Origin: Sphingomonadales bacterium | Lineage (GTDB): Bacteria > Pseudomonadota > Alphaproteobacteria > Sphingomonadales > Sphingomonadaceae | Direction of reading: 5' to 3' | NCBI GenBank assembly: GCA_025352685.1 | Contig: JANXSN010000073.1 | Span: 1-64,000 of the forward strand | Length of the DNA: 64,000 nucleotides | Shown: positions 17,796 through 28,607 of the stretch, piece by piece | Numbering within the stretch: the first letter of the stretch is position 1 | Layout: each line of letters starts with the position of its first letter | Made by a program: the position numbers and the translations under genes | Notes under the pieces: model-generated | The model's database searches: none | Told to the model about the DNA's origin: nothing | What the model saw: only the letters and a program-made list of their open reading frames with translations

Positions 17796-18478
17796 TTTTG
17801 TAGAGTGCTCACGCCTGCTTGATCGGATGGCTGTGGAGCACGAGGACCATGGCCGCTCACTCTTTGGCCTGCTAGGTGCCCGGCCGCAGCGCTTGACGAT
17901 CGCCACCTCCCAACAAGACAGCCGATGACGTCGATCCGGCTGTTTGCGCTGCCATCACCGATTCGCTCCGCCCCCGATGCCCAGCCTGTCGAGGCGCTCG
18001 TACCACGAGGCGAGCCCGAACCGCTGCGTGGCATTGAGTTGCCTACCGAGAGTGCGTGGGTCGCAGGGATGATCACCGCCCAGAATGCTATAGCCTTTGT
18101 GGCTTGCAATTGGTCGATTTCGCATATCGTCGGTGCGCTAACCGCTTGGCTGACGGACTATCCATACCGGCGGGTGCGCTTGTCAGCGAGGTCGCCGGGC
18201 GTGACAACCAGCATTGCGGGCTGGGCGTCGTCGGTGCCGACGTGGCATCGTCTTCCTCGAACATCATCGAGACCGATCGCCGCCGCGCCATAGCCGGCGG
18301 CCTCACGGCGACCCGAGCCCGTGACGGCAATGTGACTGTGGTCAAGGCTGACCGCGCCGGGGACGGCACCGACTTCGTCGCCCGTAGCGGTGCGGCGACC
18401 GGTCTCGCGAGCCGTGTCGACGTCGTTGTCTACCGGAGCCGCTAGCCCCGAGCTCCGCCACGCGCTACGGCGCAAGGC
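17796..18478. other. 683-bp stretch with no recognisable gene
   Basis: Several overlapping ORFs cross this stretch on both strands (for example 18056-18445 plus and 18158-18475 minus). None has a convincing ribosome binding site or family-like composition, and their codon patterns differ from the neighbours. The plus-frame product is Arg/Ala/Gly/Val-rich and featureless. It could be a decayed gene or a lineage-specific one. I can assign nothing. Confidence 0.4.
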
Positions 18479-18853
18479 ATGAACGGGCTTTTTTCAGTGA
18501 TGATCGGCGGCGCACTCGGCGCAGGCGGGCGGTATCTTGTCGGTGGGGCATTCTTGCGGGCGCTCGGACCGGGTTTTCCCTGGGGTACGCTGGCGATTAA
18601 CTTAATCGGTGGATTTCTCATGGGTGTTCTGGTGGGTGTGCTCGCGCGCGCCAGCAATGGCGGAGAGCACCTGCGTCTGTTGCTCGGTGTCGGCGTGCTC
18701 GGCGGGTTCACCACTTTCTCGGCGTTCGGCCTGGAAACCTGGTTGATGGTTGAGCGAGGACAGGCAACGGTTGCCTTCGCTTACGTCACGGCCTCGGTCG
18801 TTGGCGCGGTTGGTCTGACTGGCGTCGGCCTGTTGCTGGCGCGCAGCGCATGA
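18479..18853 (+). CDS. crcB: CrcB/Fluc fluoride channel
   Basis: The 124-residue four-helix membrane protein has GGALGAGGRYLVG, TLAINLIGGFLMGVL and GVLGGFTTFSAFGLE, the hallmark Asn and Phe-box residues of Fluc channels. It works as a dual-topology dimer exporting fluoride. No fluoride riboswitch motif is visible upstream. It starts a run of tightly overlapping genes and its stop overlaps the pseudouridine synthase start. Confidence 0.94.
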   Translation: MNGLFSVMIGGALGAGGRYLVGGAFLRALGPGFPWGTLAINLIGGFLMGVLVGVLARASNGGEHLRLLLGVGVLGGFTTFSAFGLETWLMVERGQATVAFAYVTASVVGAVGLTGVGLLLARSA

Positions 18854-19974
18854 GCAAGGCATCCGAAACCGTCCGGCAATTTACCGTCGGGTTTGACGAT
18901 GAGGGGATTCGCCTCGACCGGTGGTTTCAGCGCCATCTGCCCGAAGCCACATTCAATGTTGTCTCCCGCTGGGCGCGGACCGGCCAGCTGCGCCTCGACG
19001 GTGCGCGGGCAACGCCCGGTGACAGAGTTCTTACCGGTCAAGTCATTCGCGTCCCTCCCGCCGACCCCGTCCAGACCGAGCGCGCACCCCGTCCCAAGCG
19101 CGTCGCCAACCTGTTGAGCCTCGATCAAACGAGCTTTGCGCAGGGTCTCGTGATCCACCGCGATGCGGCGGCGCTGGTGCTCAACAAGCCGCCTGGTCTT
19201 GCCACTCAAGGTGGCACTGGCACGACCGAACATGTCGACGGGTTGCTTGATGCCCTGACTTTTGAGGCCGAAGGTCGGCCCAAGCTCGTCCATCGGCTTG
19301 ATAAGGATACCTCTGGCGCGTTGCTCATCGCGCGGTCGGCCCGCGCTGCGGCGCATTTTGCCAAGGCATTTTCCAGTCGGACCGCGCGTAAGGTGTATTG
19401 GGCAATCATCGTCGGCATTCCTGACGTCAGCGACGGCTGGATCGATCTCCCTATCGGAAAGCAACCCGGTACCGGAGGCGAGAAAATGCACGTCGACGAG
19501 AAGGAGGGCAGTGCTGCACGCACCCGCTACCGGGTCATCGACCGGGTTGGCAATCGCGCGGCTTGGGTCGAGCTGCAACCGCACACCGGCCGCACCCATC
19601 AGCTCCGCGTCCACATGGCAGCCATTGGTCATCCCATCGTCGGTGACGGCAAATACGGCGGCAAGGAAGCATTCCTGACAGGCACGATCAGCCGCAAAAT
19701 GCACCTTCACGCCCGGCGGATTCGCGTGGATCACCCGGATGCGAATTTCCCCGGGGGTCAGATTGATGTCCGCGCCAACCTGCCCGAGCATTTCGCGATG
19801 ACCATGATCGATCTGGGCTTCACGGTCGCCCATGGAGACGCTTTACCGCTCGACGAGGTCAAGTTCTCCGAAACCGCCGAGGGCAAACGGCGTCTCGTCG
19901 CCAATATTGCCAAGACCGCGCGCAAGGAACGCAAGGGCGAACGCCGGTCACGCGGCCAAACAAGACCGAAGTAG
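18850..19974 (+). CDS. RluA-family 23S rRNA pseudouridine synthase
   Basis: The 374-residue protein has an N-terminal S4 RNA-binding domain (GIRLDRWFQRHLP ... LRLDGARATPGDRVLTGQ). The RluA catalytic domain follows, with HRLDKDTSGALLIARS containing the catalytic Asp, and HTGRTHQLRVHMA. It isomerises uridines in 23S rRNA and is closest in layout to RluC/RluD. The C-terminus is a basic tail (RKERKGERRSRGQTRPK). It overlaps crcB by 4 nt (ATGA). Confidence 0.93.
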   Translation: MSKASETVRQFTVGFDDEGIRLDRWFQRHLPEATFNVVSRWARTGQLRLDGARATPGDRVLTGQVIRVPPADPVQTERAPRPKRVANLLSLDQTSFAQGLVIHRDAAALVLNKPPGLATQGGTGTTEHVDGLLDALTFEAEGRPKLVHRLDKDTSGALLIARSARAAAHFAKAFSSRTARKVYWAIIVGIPDVSDGWIDLPIGKQPGTGGEKMHVDEKEGSAARTRYRVIDRVGNRAAWVELQPHTGRTHQLRVHMAAIGHPIVGDGKYGGKEAFLTGTISRKMHLHARRIRVDHPDANFPGGQIDVRANLPEHFAMTMIDLGFTVAHGDALPLDEVKFSETAEGKRRLVANIAKTARKERKGERRSRGQTRPK

Positions 19975-19981
19975 CGGAGCC

Positions 19982-20569
19982 GTGCACCCCAATCCTAAAT
20001 TCCGGATCGATGATGGCGCCGTGCGCCGGGCAATGGTTCTCGAAATCGGCCTGGTCCATTTGTTGACCATGACATCGCAGGCCCCTGTCGCTGCCCATGC
20101 GCCGGTGATCCCCACCCCCTGCGGGAACTTTTGCTTCCATCTCGCCCGCAACAACCGGATCGCTGCGCATCTTGATGGTGCAATCGTCATGGCTAGCGCG
20201 ATGGGCCCAAATGGTTATGTCAGCCCCGACTGGTATGCCGAACCACACAACCAAGTTCCGACCTGGAACTATGTTTCTGTTGAGATCGAAGGCATTTGCG
20301 CCGCGCTCGACAGGGCAGCGCTTATCGACCAAATCGATGCACTGGCGGCGCTTTACGAGGGACGCCTCCTTCCCAAGCAGCCTTGGACGATGGCCAAGAT
20401 TGACGCCGTCCCTCGCGACCGGATGCTTTCCGCGCTGCCATGCTTTGAACTGCGCGGTACTCAAATTCGCGGCAAGCACAAGCTCAGTCAGAACAAGAGC
20501 GTTGTCGATCGTGAGGACGTGAGCGCCGCGCTCGGCGGTTCAAGCCTCGCGCGGGCGATGGCATCATGA
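19982..20569 (+). CDS. PaiB-like FMN-binding split-barrel protein
   Basis: The 195-residue protein starts VHPNPKFRIDDG, the PaiB signature (usually MYxPxxF). It continues with PVIPTPCGNFCFHLARNN, AIVMASAMGPNGYVSPDWYAEPHNQVPTWNYVSVEIEG and SALPCFELRGTQIRGKHKLSQNKS. PaiB homologues are annotated as negative regulators of sporulation or proteases, but the fold is a flavin-binding split barrel. The GTG at 19982, with AGCGGAG before it, gives this family start; the track ORF is too long at the N-terminus. Confidence 0.9.
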   Translation: MHPNPKFRIDDGAVRRAMVLEIGLVHLLTMTSQAPVAAHAPVIPTPCGNFCFHLARNNRIAAHLDGAIVMASAMGPNGYVSPDWYAEPHNQVPTWNYVSVEIEGICAALDRAALIDQIDALAALYEGRLLPKQPWTMAKIDAVPRDRMLSALPCFELRGTQIRGKHKLSQNKSVVDREDVSAALGGSSLARAMAS

Positions 20570-21222
20570 GCCGGCTTGCGGTCTTCGATTGTGACGGAAC
20601 GCTCATCGACAGCCAGTCGAATATCTGTGTTGCCATGGAATCGGCTTTTGCGCAGTCGGGGATTGCGGCGCCGACACGGGGAAACATTCGCCGTATTGTC
20701 GGTCTGAGCCTCGTCGAGGCCGTCGCGGTATTGCTTCCCGATGCCGACGGCGAACTGCATGCGCATATCGCCGCTGCTTACAAGCGTGCTTTCCAAAAGA
20801 TGCGGGCAAACGGATTGGTCGACGAGCCGTTATTCGACGGCATAGCGGGCGTGCTGGACAGGCTGGTCGATCACGGCTGGCTGCTCGGCGTGGCAACCGG
20901 CAAGTCGGACCGGGGTCTCGCGCTTGCACTTGAGCATCACGGATTGTCGAAGCACTTCGTAACGCTGCAGACCGCCGACCGTCATCCGTCGAAGCCCGAT
21001 CCGTCGATGGTATGGGCCGCAATGGCCGAGGCGGGCGCAAATCCCGCCACGACCGTGGTGATCGGCGATACGAGCTTCGACATCGCCATGGCTCTGAACG
21101 CAGGGTCGCGAGCGATTGGTGTGGCATGGGGATACCATGACACCGCAGACCTTGTTCACGCCGGCGCACACGCCATCGCCGGTCGTCCCAGCGATCTGAC
21201 CGACTTGCTGGAGGCTGCATGA
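20566..21222 (+). CDS. HAD-IA family phosphatase (phosphoglycolate phosphatase-like)
   Basis: The 218-residue protein has motif I FDCDGTLIDSQ, a helical cap domain, motif II ATGKSDRG, motif III KPDPS and motif IV VVIGDTSFDIAMALNAG. The pattern is that of the Gph/PGPase group. Substrate is not certain. It overlaps PaiB by ATGA and the next small gene by ATGA. Confidence 0.9.
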   Translation: MSRLAVFDCDGTLIDSQSNICVAMESAFAQSGIAAPTRGNIRRIVGLSLVEAVAVLLPDADGELHAHIAAAYKRAFQKMRANGLVDEPLFDGIAGVLDRLVDHGWLLGVATGKSDRGLALALEHHGLSKHFVTLQTADRHPSKPDPSMVWAAMAEAGANPATTVVIGDTSFDIAMALNAGSRAIGVAWGYHDTADLVHAGAHAIAGRPSDLTDLLEAA

Positions 21223-21428
21223 CCCAAGACCTTGCGCGCAAACGGTTCTTTTTGTTGACGATGCTCCGGTTTGGGGGCGTCGCTCTCGCGTTCGTGGGGA
21301 TTTCAATCATTGCCAAGCGCTGGATCGAACCCGCAGAGATCGTCGGGGGCTTGCTGCTGGTCGTAGCGATTGTTGATGTCGTGGTGGTGCCAACCGTATT
21401 GATCCGACGCTGGCGGCGCGAAGGGTGA
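21219..21428 (+). CDS. Small two-span membrane protein
   Basis: The 69-residue protein has two hydrophobic stretches (MLRFGGVALAFVGISIIA and VGGLLLVVAIVDVVVVPTVLI) and a basic C-terminus RRWRREG. I do not recognise it. It is embedded between the HAD gene and the ATP12 gene with ATGA and GTGA overlaps on both sides, so it is surely translated with them. Confidence 0.75.
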   Translation: MTQDLARKRFFLLTMLRFGGVALAFVGISIIAKRWIEPAEIVGGLLLVVAIVDVVVVPTVLIRRWRREG

Positions 21429-22102
21429 AACGATTCTGGACGGACGTCGCGGTCGAAGCAGGCGCCATCCTGCTCGACGGGCGTGCACTACGCACGCCGG
21501 CACAAGCACCACTGCTGCTGCCATCACATGCGCTTGCCGAGGCCCTTGCCGACGAATGGCGTGCGGTCGGGTCCGAGGTCGATCCGCGCGCCATGCCGCT
21601 GACCGGGCTTGCCAACGCGGCAATCGACAAGGTCGGTCCCGACGTCGCATCGTTTACTGCCGGCCTCGCGATCTACGGCGAAACCGACGTGCTTTGCTAC
21701 CGCGCCGAGACGCCCCCTGAGCTTGCGGCATGGCAAGCACAAATATGGGATCCACTGCTCGACTGGGCGCGGCTACGCTATGACATCGCGTTCGTTGTCG
21801 CGGCGGGCATTGTCCATCGTGCCCAACCGCCCGAGACACGTGCCCGACTTTCATCGGCGATTGCCGCACGCAACCCGTTCGAACTGGCGGCACTCTCACC
21901 CATTGTGACAATCGGAGGATCGCTGGTCGTCGCGCTGATGCTTGCCGAAGGCGCGATCGCCCCTGACGCTGCGTTCGATGCAACGCACCTCGACGAACTG
22001 TGGCAAGCAGATCTCTGGGGCGAGGAATGGATGGCCGCCGACGCGCGCGCATTGCGCCGCGCCGACTTTGCTTCAGCGAACAGGATGCTGCGTTTGCTCT
22101 GA
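21425..22102 (+). CDS. ATP12 family chaperone
   Basis: The 225-residue protein starts VKRFWTDVAVEAGAILLDGRALRTPAQAPLLLPS and contains MPLTGLANAAIDKVG, YGETDVLCYRAE and WDPLLDWARLRY, all ATP12 hallmarks. ATP12 assists assembly of the F1 alpha subunit of ATP synthase in mitochondria and in alphaproteobacteria. The start is GTG, overlapping the previous stop. Its last 30 nt are antisense to the end of the convergent membrane gene. Confidence 0.92.
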   Translation: MKRFWTDVAVEAGAILLDGRALRTPAQAPLLLPSHALAEALADEWRAVGSEVDPRAMPLTGLANAAIDKVGPDVASFTAGLAIYGETDVLCYRAETPPELAAWQAQIWDPLLDWARLRYDIAFVVAAGIVHRAQPPETRARLSSAIAARNPFELAALSPIVTIGGSLVVALMLAEGAIAPDAAFDATHLDELWQADLWGEEWMAADARALRRADFASANRMLRLL

Positions 22103-22642
22103 TGCCGCCGGCATAAACCAGCGGATCAGGACGAACGCGCCAAGGGTAAACGCGATGAATTCCTCGATGCCCAGGAACACCCACCACGCCCATGGCATGT
22201 AGAAATTGTAGACGGGCAACGAAAATGCGAAATAGGCGACCGTCGCTACTGCGAACAGCGCGGCGGTCCGCATTCTGCTGGAGAAATCAGGGAGCTGCTG
22301 GACCGCAAGGCCGACCAGCAGCATCACGAAGATCGACAGGATCAGTCCGGTGAGCAGCGACGACGGTGCCATTGGCGGAAAGCCGTGGGTATTGAAATGG
22401 ATGAGTGCGACTGGCCCGGTGCCGAGCAGAATTGTTCCCGCCGCCGTTTCGGACGAAGGTATGAAATAGGTCCCACTGCCCGTTGCGGTCAGGGCGCTTG
22501 CAAGAGCAGACTGGATTTGCGCGGTATGCGCGTCGTCGAGTGTCGCGAGAGCCAGCTTGCGGATGGGCGTCGCCCACGCAAGGGCGCCGATAATAAACTG
22601 TACGAGGCCGGCAACGATGCTGCCGAAAACAACCCGGACCAT
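22073..22642 (-). CDS. Hypothetical membrane protein, about four spans
   Basis: The 189-residue protein has an N-terminal hydrophobic segment, a polar extracytoplasmic stretch (LDDAHTAQIQSALASALTATGSGTYFIPSSE), then three hydrophobic spans. I do not recognise the family, though its pattern resembles conserved sphingomonad membrane proteins. It overlaps the convergent ATP12 gene by 30 nt at the 3' end. Confidence 0.7.
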   Translation of the reverse strand: MVRVVFGSIVAGLVQFIIGALAWATPIRKLALATLDDAHTAQIQSALASALTATGSGTYFIPSSETAAGTILLGTGPVALIHFNTHGFPPMAPSSLLTGLILSIFVMLLVGLAVQQLPDFSSRMRTAALFAVATVAYFAFSLPVYNFYMPWAWWVFLGIEEFIAFTLGAFVLIRWFMPAASEQTQHPVR

Positions 22643-22676
22643 GATATGTCTCCCCTGATGTGACGGAGACTAGCGC

Positions 22677-23324
22677 TCAGCCAGTGCGCGTCAAACTGCG
22701 TACGAATCCAATCAGGCTGGTCTGGCGACTGCGCTTCAGCCGTTCGGACGCAAGGATTGATTTCACCTCCGTAAAACAGCGTTCAACATCATCATTGGCC
22801 AGCACATAGTCGTAGCCGTCCCAGTGGCTGATCTCGTTTGCCGCGCGGGCCATGCGCGCGTCGATGACTTCGTTGCTATCGGTGCCCCGTGCGCGCAGGC
22901 GACGTTCGAGTTCGTCGAGTGAAGGTGGAAAAATGAATGTCCGGACGACGTCTCCACCGGCTTGCTGGAACAACTGTTGCGCGCCCTGCCAGTCAATGTC
23001 GAACAACACGTCACAACCCTTGGCAAGCATCGCCTCGACGGGCTCGCGCAGCGTGCCATAGCGGTGTCCAAAGACATGCGCCCATTCGAGAAATTCATGC
23101 GCAGCCACCATCTCCCGGAATCGATCGACGCTGACAAAGTGATAATCGATGCCGTCGACTTCGCCCGGTCGCATCGGTCGCGTCGTCGCTGATACTGACA
23201 GGGCAAGATTGTCCTCCGACGCGAGCAGCTTGCGCGCGATCGTCGATTTCCCGGCGCCTGAAGGCGATGAAAGGACGAAAAGAAGTCCACGGCGCGTGAA
23301 CGGCAGGGTCGCGGGCATAGCCAT
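22677..23324 (-). CDS. gmk: Guanylate kinase
   Basis: The 215-residue protein has the P-loop SSPSGAGKST, the GMP-binding segments SATTRPMRPGEVDGIDYHFVS and DVLFDIDWQGAQQL, and RLRARGTDS. It phosphorylates GMP to GDP. An internal ATG two codons in is an alternative start. It is complete and lies between the membrane protein and fumC, all on the minus strand. Confidence 0.96.
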   Translation of the reverse strand: MAMPATLPFTRRGLLFVLSSPSGAGKSTIARKLLASEDNLALSVSATTRPMRPGEVDGIDYHFVSVDRFREMVAAHEFLEWAHVFGHRYGTLREPVEAMLAKGCDVLFDIDWQGAQQLFQQAGGDVVRTFIFPPSLDELERRLRARGTDSNEVIDARMARAANEISHWDGYDYVLANDDVERCFTEVKSILASERLKRSRQTSLIGFVRSLTRTG

Positions 23325-23468
23325 TCATGCCGCTGCCCGCGCGGCGCGTCAACGCACCGCGATCACGACGATGCATCAGCGAGCGCGCATCGAAGCGCCG
23401 GCTCGGCCCAATTTTTATCGCGCGCCAGCTGCAGACCCCACGGCTGGATGGACGAGCGCCCTGTGCAG

Positions 23469-24866
<1,398 letters not shown>

Positions 24867-24879
24867 GTGCCCTTCCGTT

Positions 24880-25368
24880 CTACTTCTTCCGCTTGAAATC
24901 TACCGCGACAACATTCGAACCGTTTTCAATGGGCTCGGCAATCGGCGCGTCGTTGTGCGCGGCATCGTGTTCGGCGGGACCATCGCCGTCACCATCACCC
25001 GATGCTTGAAACTGAAGGGCGAAATCGACGGCGGGATCGACGAAAGCGGTGACGGCTGCAAACGGAATATAGAGCCGCGCTGGAATGCCATTGAACGTCA
25101 AACCGACCTCGAAAGCATCGTCGTGCACCTTCAAGTCCCAGAACTTGTTCTGGAGGACTATGGTCATCTCGTCAGGGAAGCGTGCGGTGAGGCGCGAGGG
25201 AATATCGACGCCCGTCACGCTTGTCTTGAACGTGATGTAAAAATGATGGCTGCCAGGCAGCATATCCGAATGACCGATCTGCCCCAGCACGCGGCCGATC
25301 ACCGCACGCAGCGCCTCCTGAACGATTTCGTCGTAGGGAATCAGGCTTTCGGGTTGTTCGTCGGTCAT
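24880..25368 (-). CDS. sspB: SspB-like ClpXP adaptor
   Basis: The 162-residue protein has the SspB fold core: [71 protein letters not shown]. SspB tethers ssrA-tagged substrates to ClpX. An acidic Gly/Asp linker ([12 protein letters not shown]) leads to the C-terminal [10 protein letters not shown] that contacts ClpX. It lies 13 nt upstream of fumC on the same strand and is divergent from hisB. Confidence 0.9.
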   Translation of the reverse strand: MTDEQPESLIPYDEIVQEALRAVIGRVLGQIGHSDMLPGSHHFYITFKTSVTGVDIPSRLTARFPDEMTIVLQNKFWDLKVHDDAFEVGLTFNGIPARLYIPFAAVTAFVDPAVDFALQFQASGDGDGDGPAEHDAAHNDAPIAEPIENGSNVVAVDFKRKK

Positions 25369-25448
25369 CGAAGGGCGTGGTGAACGTCGCGCGGCAAACG
25401 GTCAAGACGCGTTGCGTGTCTCGCGCGTGCAGCTATAGGCCACCCATC

Positions 25449-26036
25449 ATGCGGATAGGCACGGTTCATCGCGCAACGGCGGAAACCTCGATCGACGTAC
25501 GCGTCGTGCTCGACGGGACGGGTATCTATTCAATTTCGACCGGCATCGGCTTTCTCGATCACATGCTCGAACAGCTATCGCGGCATTCGCTGATCGATCT
25601 CGACGTCAAAACCGTTGGCGACTTGCATGTCGATCAGCATCACAGCGTCGAGGACACGGCGCTCGCAATCGGTGAATCTATCAAACAGGCGCTGGGCGAC
25701 AAGCGCGGGATCGCGCGGTACGGCGAAGCGCACAGCCCGATGGATGAGACGCTGACCCGCGTCGCACTCGACATCTCGGGGCGGCCGTTCCTCGTATGGA
25801 AGGTCGAATTTACCAGTGCCAAGCTCGGCGACATGGATACCGAGATGTTCGAGCACTGGTTCCACTCGTTCGCGCAGGCTGCGGGGCTGACGCTCCATGT
25901 CGAGTGCCTGTACGGGGCGAATAACCACCATATTGCCGAGAGCGCGTTCAAGGCTCTGGCGCGGTCGCTCCGGCAGGCGGCCACGCTGGACGTGCGCAAG
26001 GCCGATTCGATTCCATCGACCAAGGGCGTCTTGTGA
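25449..26036 (+). CDS. hisB: Imidazoleglycerol-phosphate dehydratase
   Basis: The 195-residue monofunctional enzyme has the metal-binding triads HHSVEDTA and [17 protein letters not shown], plus [13 protein letters not shown]. It catalyses dehydration of IGP in histidine synthesis. The ATG at 25449 ([15 protein letters not shown]) is chosen; the track's 24 extra residues are Cys/Arg-rich and unrelated. It begins the his cluster. Confidence 0.96.
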   Translation: MRIGTVHRATAETSIDVRVVLDGTGIYSISTGIGFLDHMLEQLSRHSLIDLDVKTVGDLHVDQHHSVEDTALAIGESIKQALGDKRGIARYGEAHSPMDETLTRVALDISGRPFLVWKVEFTSAKLGDMDTEMFEHWFHSFAQAAGLTLHVECLYGANNHHIAESAFKALARSLRQAATLDVRKADSIPSTKGVL

Positions 26037-26046
26037 GTGCCCTGAA

Positions 26047-26652
26047 ATGAGCGGGGTAGCGCTGATCGATTACGGCGCAGGCAATCTCCAATCCGTACTC
26101 AACGCGCTCAAGGCAGCGGGAGCGAGCGATATCGAAGTCACGGCCGATCCCGCCGAAGTCGTGGCGGCCAAGCGGATCGTGCTGCCGGGTGTGGGGGCAT
26201 TCGCCCATTGCATGGGCGCTCTCTCGGCCATTCCCGGCATGATCGACGCGTTGACGCAAAGTGTCATCGATGACGGACGGCCGTTTCTGGGCATTTGCGT
26301 CGGCATGCAATTGATGGCCGACGAGGGGCATGAGCACGGTGTCACCAAGGGTCTGGGCTGGATTCGAGGGGCTGTCGCGCCGATGGCGGTTCCGCGAGGA
26401 TTGAAAATTCCGCACATGGGCTGGAACGATGTCGTGCCAACCCAGGTCCATCCGCTGATCGAGGCCGGCGAGGCGTATTTCCTGCACGGCTATGCCTTTG
26501 AAGGCAGCGATGTGCTGGGCACGACCGAACACGGCGGGACAGTCGTTGCGGCAATCGGACGTGATAATTTGGTCGGCGTGCAATTCCATCCGGAGAAAAG
26601 CCAACGTTATGGGGTCGCCATGCTCCAACGGTTTCTGAAGTGGCGACCATGA
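26047..26652 (+). CDS. hisH: Imidazole glycerol phosphate synthase, glutaminase subunit
   Basis: The 201-residue class-I glutaminase has the nucleophile Cys in FLGICVGMQLM and the catalytic His and Glu in QFHPEKSQ. It starts MSGVALIDYGAGNLQSV. It supplies ammonia to HisF. The stop overlaps the hisA start by ATGA, and HisF lies two genes on. Confidence 0.96.
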   Translation: MSGVALIDYGAGNLQSVLNALKAAGASDIEVTADPAEVVAAKRIVLPGVGAFAHCMGALSAIPGMIDALTQSVIDDGRPFLGICVGMQLMADEGHEHGVTKGLGWIRGAVAPMAVPRGLKIPHMGWNDVVPTQVHPLIEAGEAYFLHGYAFEGSDVLGTTEHGGTVVAAIGRDNLVGVQFHPEKSQRYGVAMLQRFLKWRP

Positions 26653-27380
26653 GCCTGATCGTCTTTCCCGCGATCGACCTGAAAGCCGGGCAGGTCGTTC
26701 GCCTTGCCGAGGGCGATATGGACCGCGCGACGGTCTACGGCGATGACCCGGCGGCGCAGGCGAACCTGTTTGCCCAAGCCGGTGCCGAATATTTGCACGT
26801 CGTCGACCTCGACGGTGCATTTGCAGGGCGCGCGGTCAATCGTGATGCGGTTGCCTGCGTCATCGCGACCTTTCCCGGCCATGTGCAAGTCGGCGGTGGA
26901 ATCAGGACAATGGCGTCGGTCGAGGGCTGGTTCGCCCAGGGTGTCGCTCGAATCGTCATTGGAACGGCAGCACTGACCGACCCGCAACTGGTCCGCGATG
27001 CCGCGGCGGCATTTCCGGGCGGGATCGTCGTGGCCGTTGATGCCCGTGACGGATTCGTGGCGACACAAGGTTGGGCCCAAGTGTCCGAAGTGTCGGTGTT
27101 CGACATGGCGCGTCGGTTCGAGGATGCCGGCGTCGCTGCGCTGTTGTTCACTGATGTTGGTCGCGACGGATTGCTGAAGGGGTGCAATGTGCAGGCCACA
27201 GTCGATCTGGCACGGGCAACCACCATTCCCGTGATTGCTTCGGGCGGCGTCGCAGGAATCGCGGACATTCGTATGCTTGCGCTTTTCGCCAAGGATGGGA
27301 TCGAGGGTGTGATTACCGGACGCGCTCTGTATGACGGACGGCTCGATTTGGCAGCGGCGCTCGCGGTGGCGGCTGGATGA
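26649..27380 (+). CDS. hisA: ProFAR isomerase
   Basis: The 243-residue TIM barrel isomerises ProFAR to PRFAR. Motifs FPAIDLKAGQVVRL, HVVDLDGAFAG, QVGGGIRTM, FTDVGRDGLLKG and VIASGGVAG are typical. The ATG at 26649 is preferred over the GTG at 26640, because it overlaps the hisH stop and gives the family start. Confidence 0.96.
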   Translation: MSLIVFPAIDLKAGQVVRLAEGDMDRATVYGDDPAAQANLFAQAGAEYLHVVDLDGAFAGRAVNRDAVACVIATFPGHVQVGGGIRTMASVEGWFAQGVARIVIGTAALTDPQLVRDAAAAFPGGIVVAVDARDGFVATQGWAQVSEVSVFDMARRFEDAGVAALLFTDVGRDGLLKGCNVQATVDLARATTIPVIASGGVAGIADIRMLALFAKDGIEGVITGRALYDGRLDLAAALAVAAG

Positions 27381-27467
27381 ACCAGCGGGCCGCAGCTACC
27401 GTCAGCTGGACCGAGAATTTTGGCCGCGCGTCGATAACGCACGCCTGTTTTGAGGCAGAATGTTCCC

Positions 27468-27502
27468 ACCCGCCGTTGACCAGCGAGACCGCAACGGCGG
27501 GT
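27468..27502 (+). other. Hairpin between hisA and hisF
   Basis: ACCCGCCGTTG pairs perfectly with CAACGGCGGGT across a 13-nt loop. It ends about 31 nt before the hisF ATG. No T-run follows, so it is not a classical terminator. It may stabilise or partly separate the upstream and downstream his messages, or bind a regulator. Confidence 0.55.
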
Positions 27503-27533
27503 TCGGTCGTACCCTTGGCAGCAGGCGCCTGAG

Positions 27534-28313
27534 ATGGCGGTCCGGGTCCGCGTCATCCCCTGCCTCGACGTGCAAGCGGGGCGCGTCGTCAAGGGCGTTA
27601 ACTTTGCCCAGCTGCGTGATGCGGGTGATCCGGTCGAGGCAGCGCGAGCCTACGACGCCGCAGGCGCGGACGAACTGTGTTTCCTCGACATCGGCGCGAG
27701 CCACGAGGGTCGCGAAACCATCATCGACGTCGTGCGACGGACCGCCGAAGTGTGTTTCATGCCCCTGACCGTGGGCGGGGGCGTGCGCAGTGCCGACGAC
27801 GCCCGCGCGCTGTTGCTGGCGGGAGCGGACAAGGTGGCGGTCAATTCGGCCGCAGTCGCCCGCCCTGAGATTGTCGCCGACATCGCGGCACGTTTTGGCA
27901 GTCAGTGCGTCGTCGCCTCTGTCGATGCGCGGCGCGTCGACGGCCATTGGGAGGTCTTCACTCACGGCGGTCGCCGCGGAAGCGGGATCGATGCGGTGGC
28001 GCATGCGATCCGGCTGGTCGACCTTGGAGCTGGCGAGCTCCTCGTAACCTCGATGGACCGCGACGGAACGAAGATCGGTTACGATCTCGACCTGACCCGC
28101 ACGATTGCCGATGCAGTCGCGGTGCCGGTGATCGCCTCAGGTGGCGTCGGTAATCTCGACCACCTCGTGGCAGGCGTGCGTGACGGCCATGCCGACGCGG
28201 TGCTTGCCGCGTCGATCTTTCACTTTGGACAGGCTGGTATCGGTGACGCACACCGCGCGCTTGCAGCCGCTGGCTTTCCGGTGCGGCAATTGGCGGTTCG
28301 CAAAGCTCTGTAA
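27534..28313 (+). CDS. hisF: Imidazole glycerol phosphate synthase, cyclase subunit
   Basis: The 259-residue TIM barrel has [51 protein letters not shown] and VIASGGVGN. It uses ammonia from HisH to form IGP and AICAR. The track start coincides with the family-typical start. It is separated from hisA by 153 nt. Confidence 0.96.
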   Translation: MAVRVRVIPCLDVQAGRVVKGVNFAQLRDAGDPVEAARAYDAAGADELCFLDIGASHEGRETIIDVVRRTAEVCFMPLTVGGGVRSADDARALLLAGADKVAVNSAAVARPEIVADIAARFGSQCVVASVDARRVDGHWEVFTHGGRRGSGIDAVAHAIRLVDLGAGELLVTSMDRDGTKIGYDLDLTRTIADAVAVPVIASGGVGNLDHLVAGVRDGHADAVLAASIFHFGQAGIGDAHRALAAAGFPVRQLAVRKAL

Positions 28314-28409
28314 ACTGTCCCGAATCGGGTCCGTAGCCTCTCAAAACTTCCTGTATCAGCCATGACTGTTGTGGCACTGTAGTGGACCTGAGATTTGCGG
28401 AGTCGCGTC

Positions 28410-28607
28410 TTGTTTACCCGTTTTGCCGTAGCTGTCGTCATTACGCTGTCGGCCGCGCCAGCGTTTGCAGCGGGCGGGAGCATTCAGATTGCCGAGCCCG
28501 GCGACGCAGCGCTGTTCGTGGTGGCAGTCGTCGGGTTGATCCTGGGACGACACGCGTCGCGCCGTGCGCCGCGCCCCGACAATCACCAGGACGACACGCA
28601 GGTTTAA
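28410..28607 (+). CDS. Small exported protein with a PEP-CTERM-like tail
   Basis: The 65-residue product has a signal peptide (MFTRFAVAVVITLSAAPAFA) and a C-terminal EPGDAALFVVAVVGLILGRHASRR. That is the PEP-CTERM layout of an E-P motif, one membrane span and an Arg-rich end. The mature region before the tail is only about a dozen residues. The start is a TTG with GGAG at good spacing; an upstream TTG is the alternative. Its placement between hisF and hisE is odd. The PEP-CTERM reading is an inference from pattern, and no exosortase is in the window. Confidence 0.6.
   Translation: MFTRFAVAVVITLSAAPAFAAGGSIQIAEPGDAALFVVAVVGLILGRHASRRAPRPDNHQDDTQV

Noticed and set aside
18158-18475. 105-aa minus-strand ORF upstream of crcB
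   Set aside because: Ala/Arg/Gly-rich, competes with open frames on the other strand, no start signal.
18781-19833. 350-aa minus-strand ORF
   Set aside because: Antisense shadow of the RluA-family gene.
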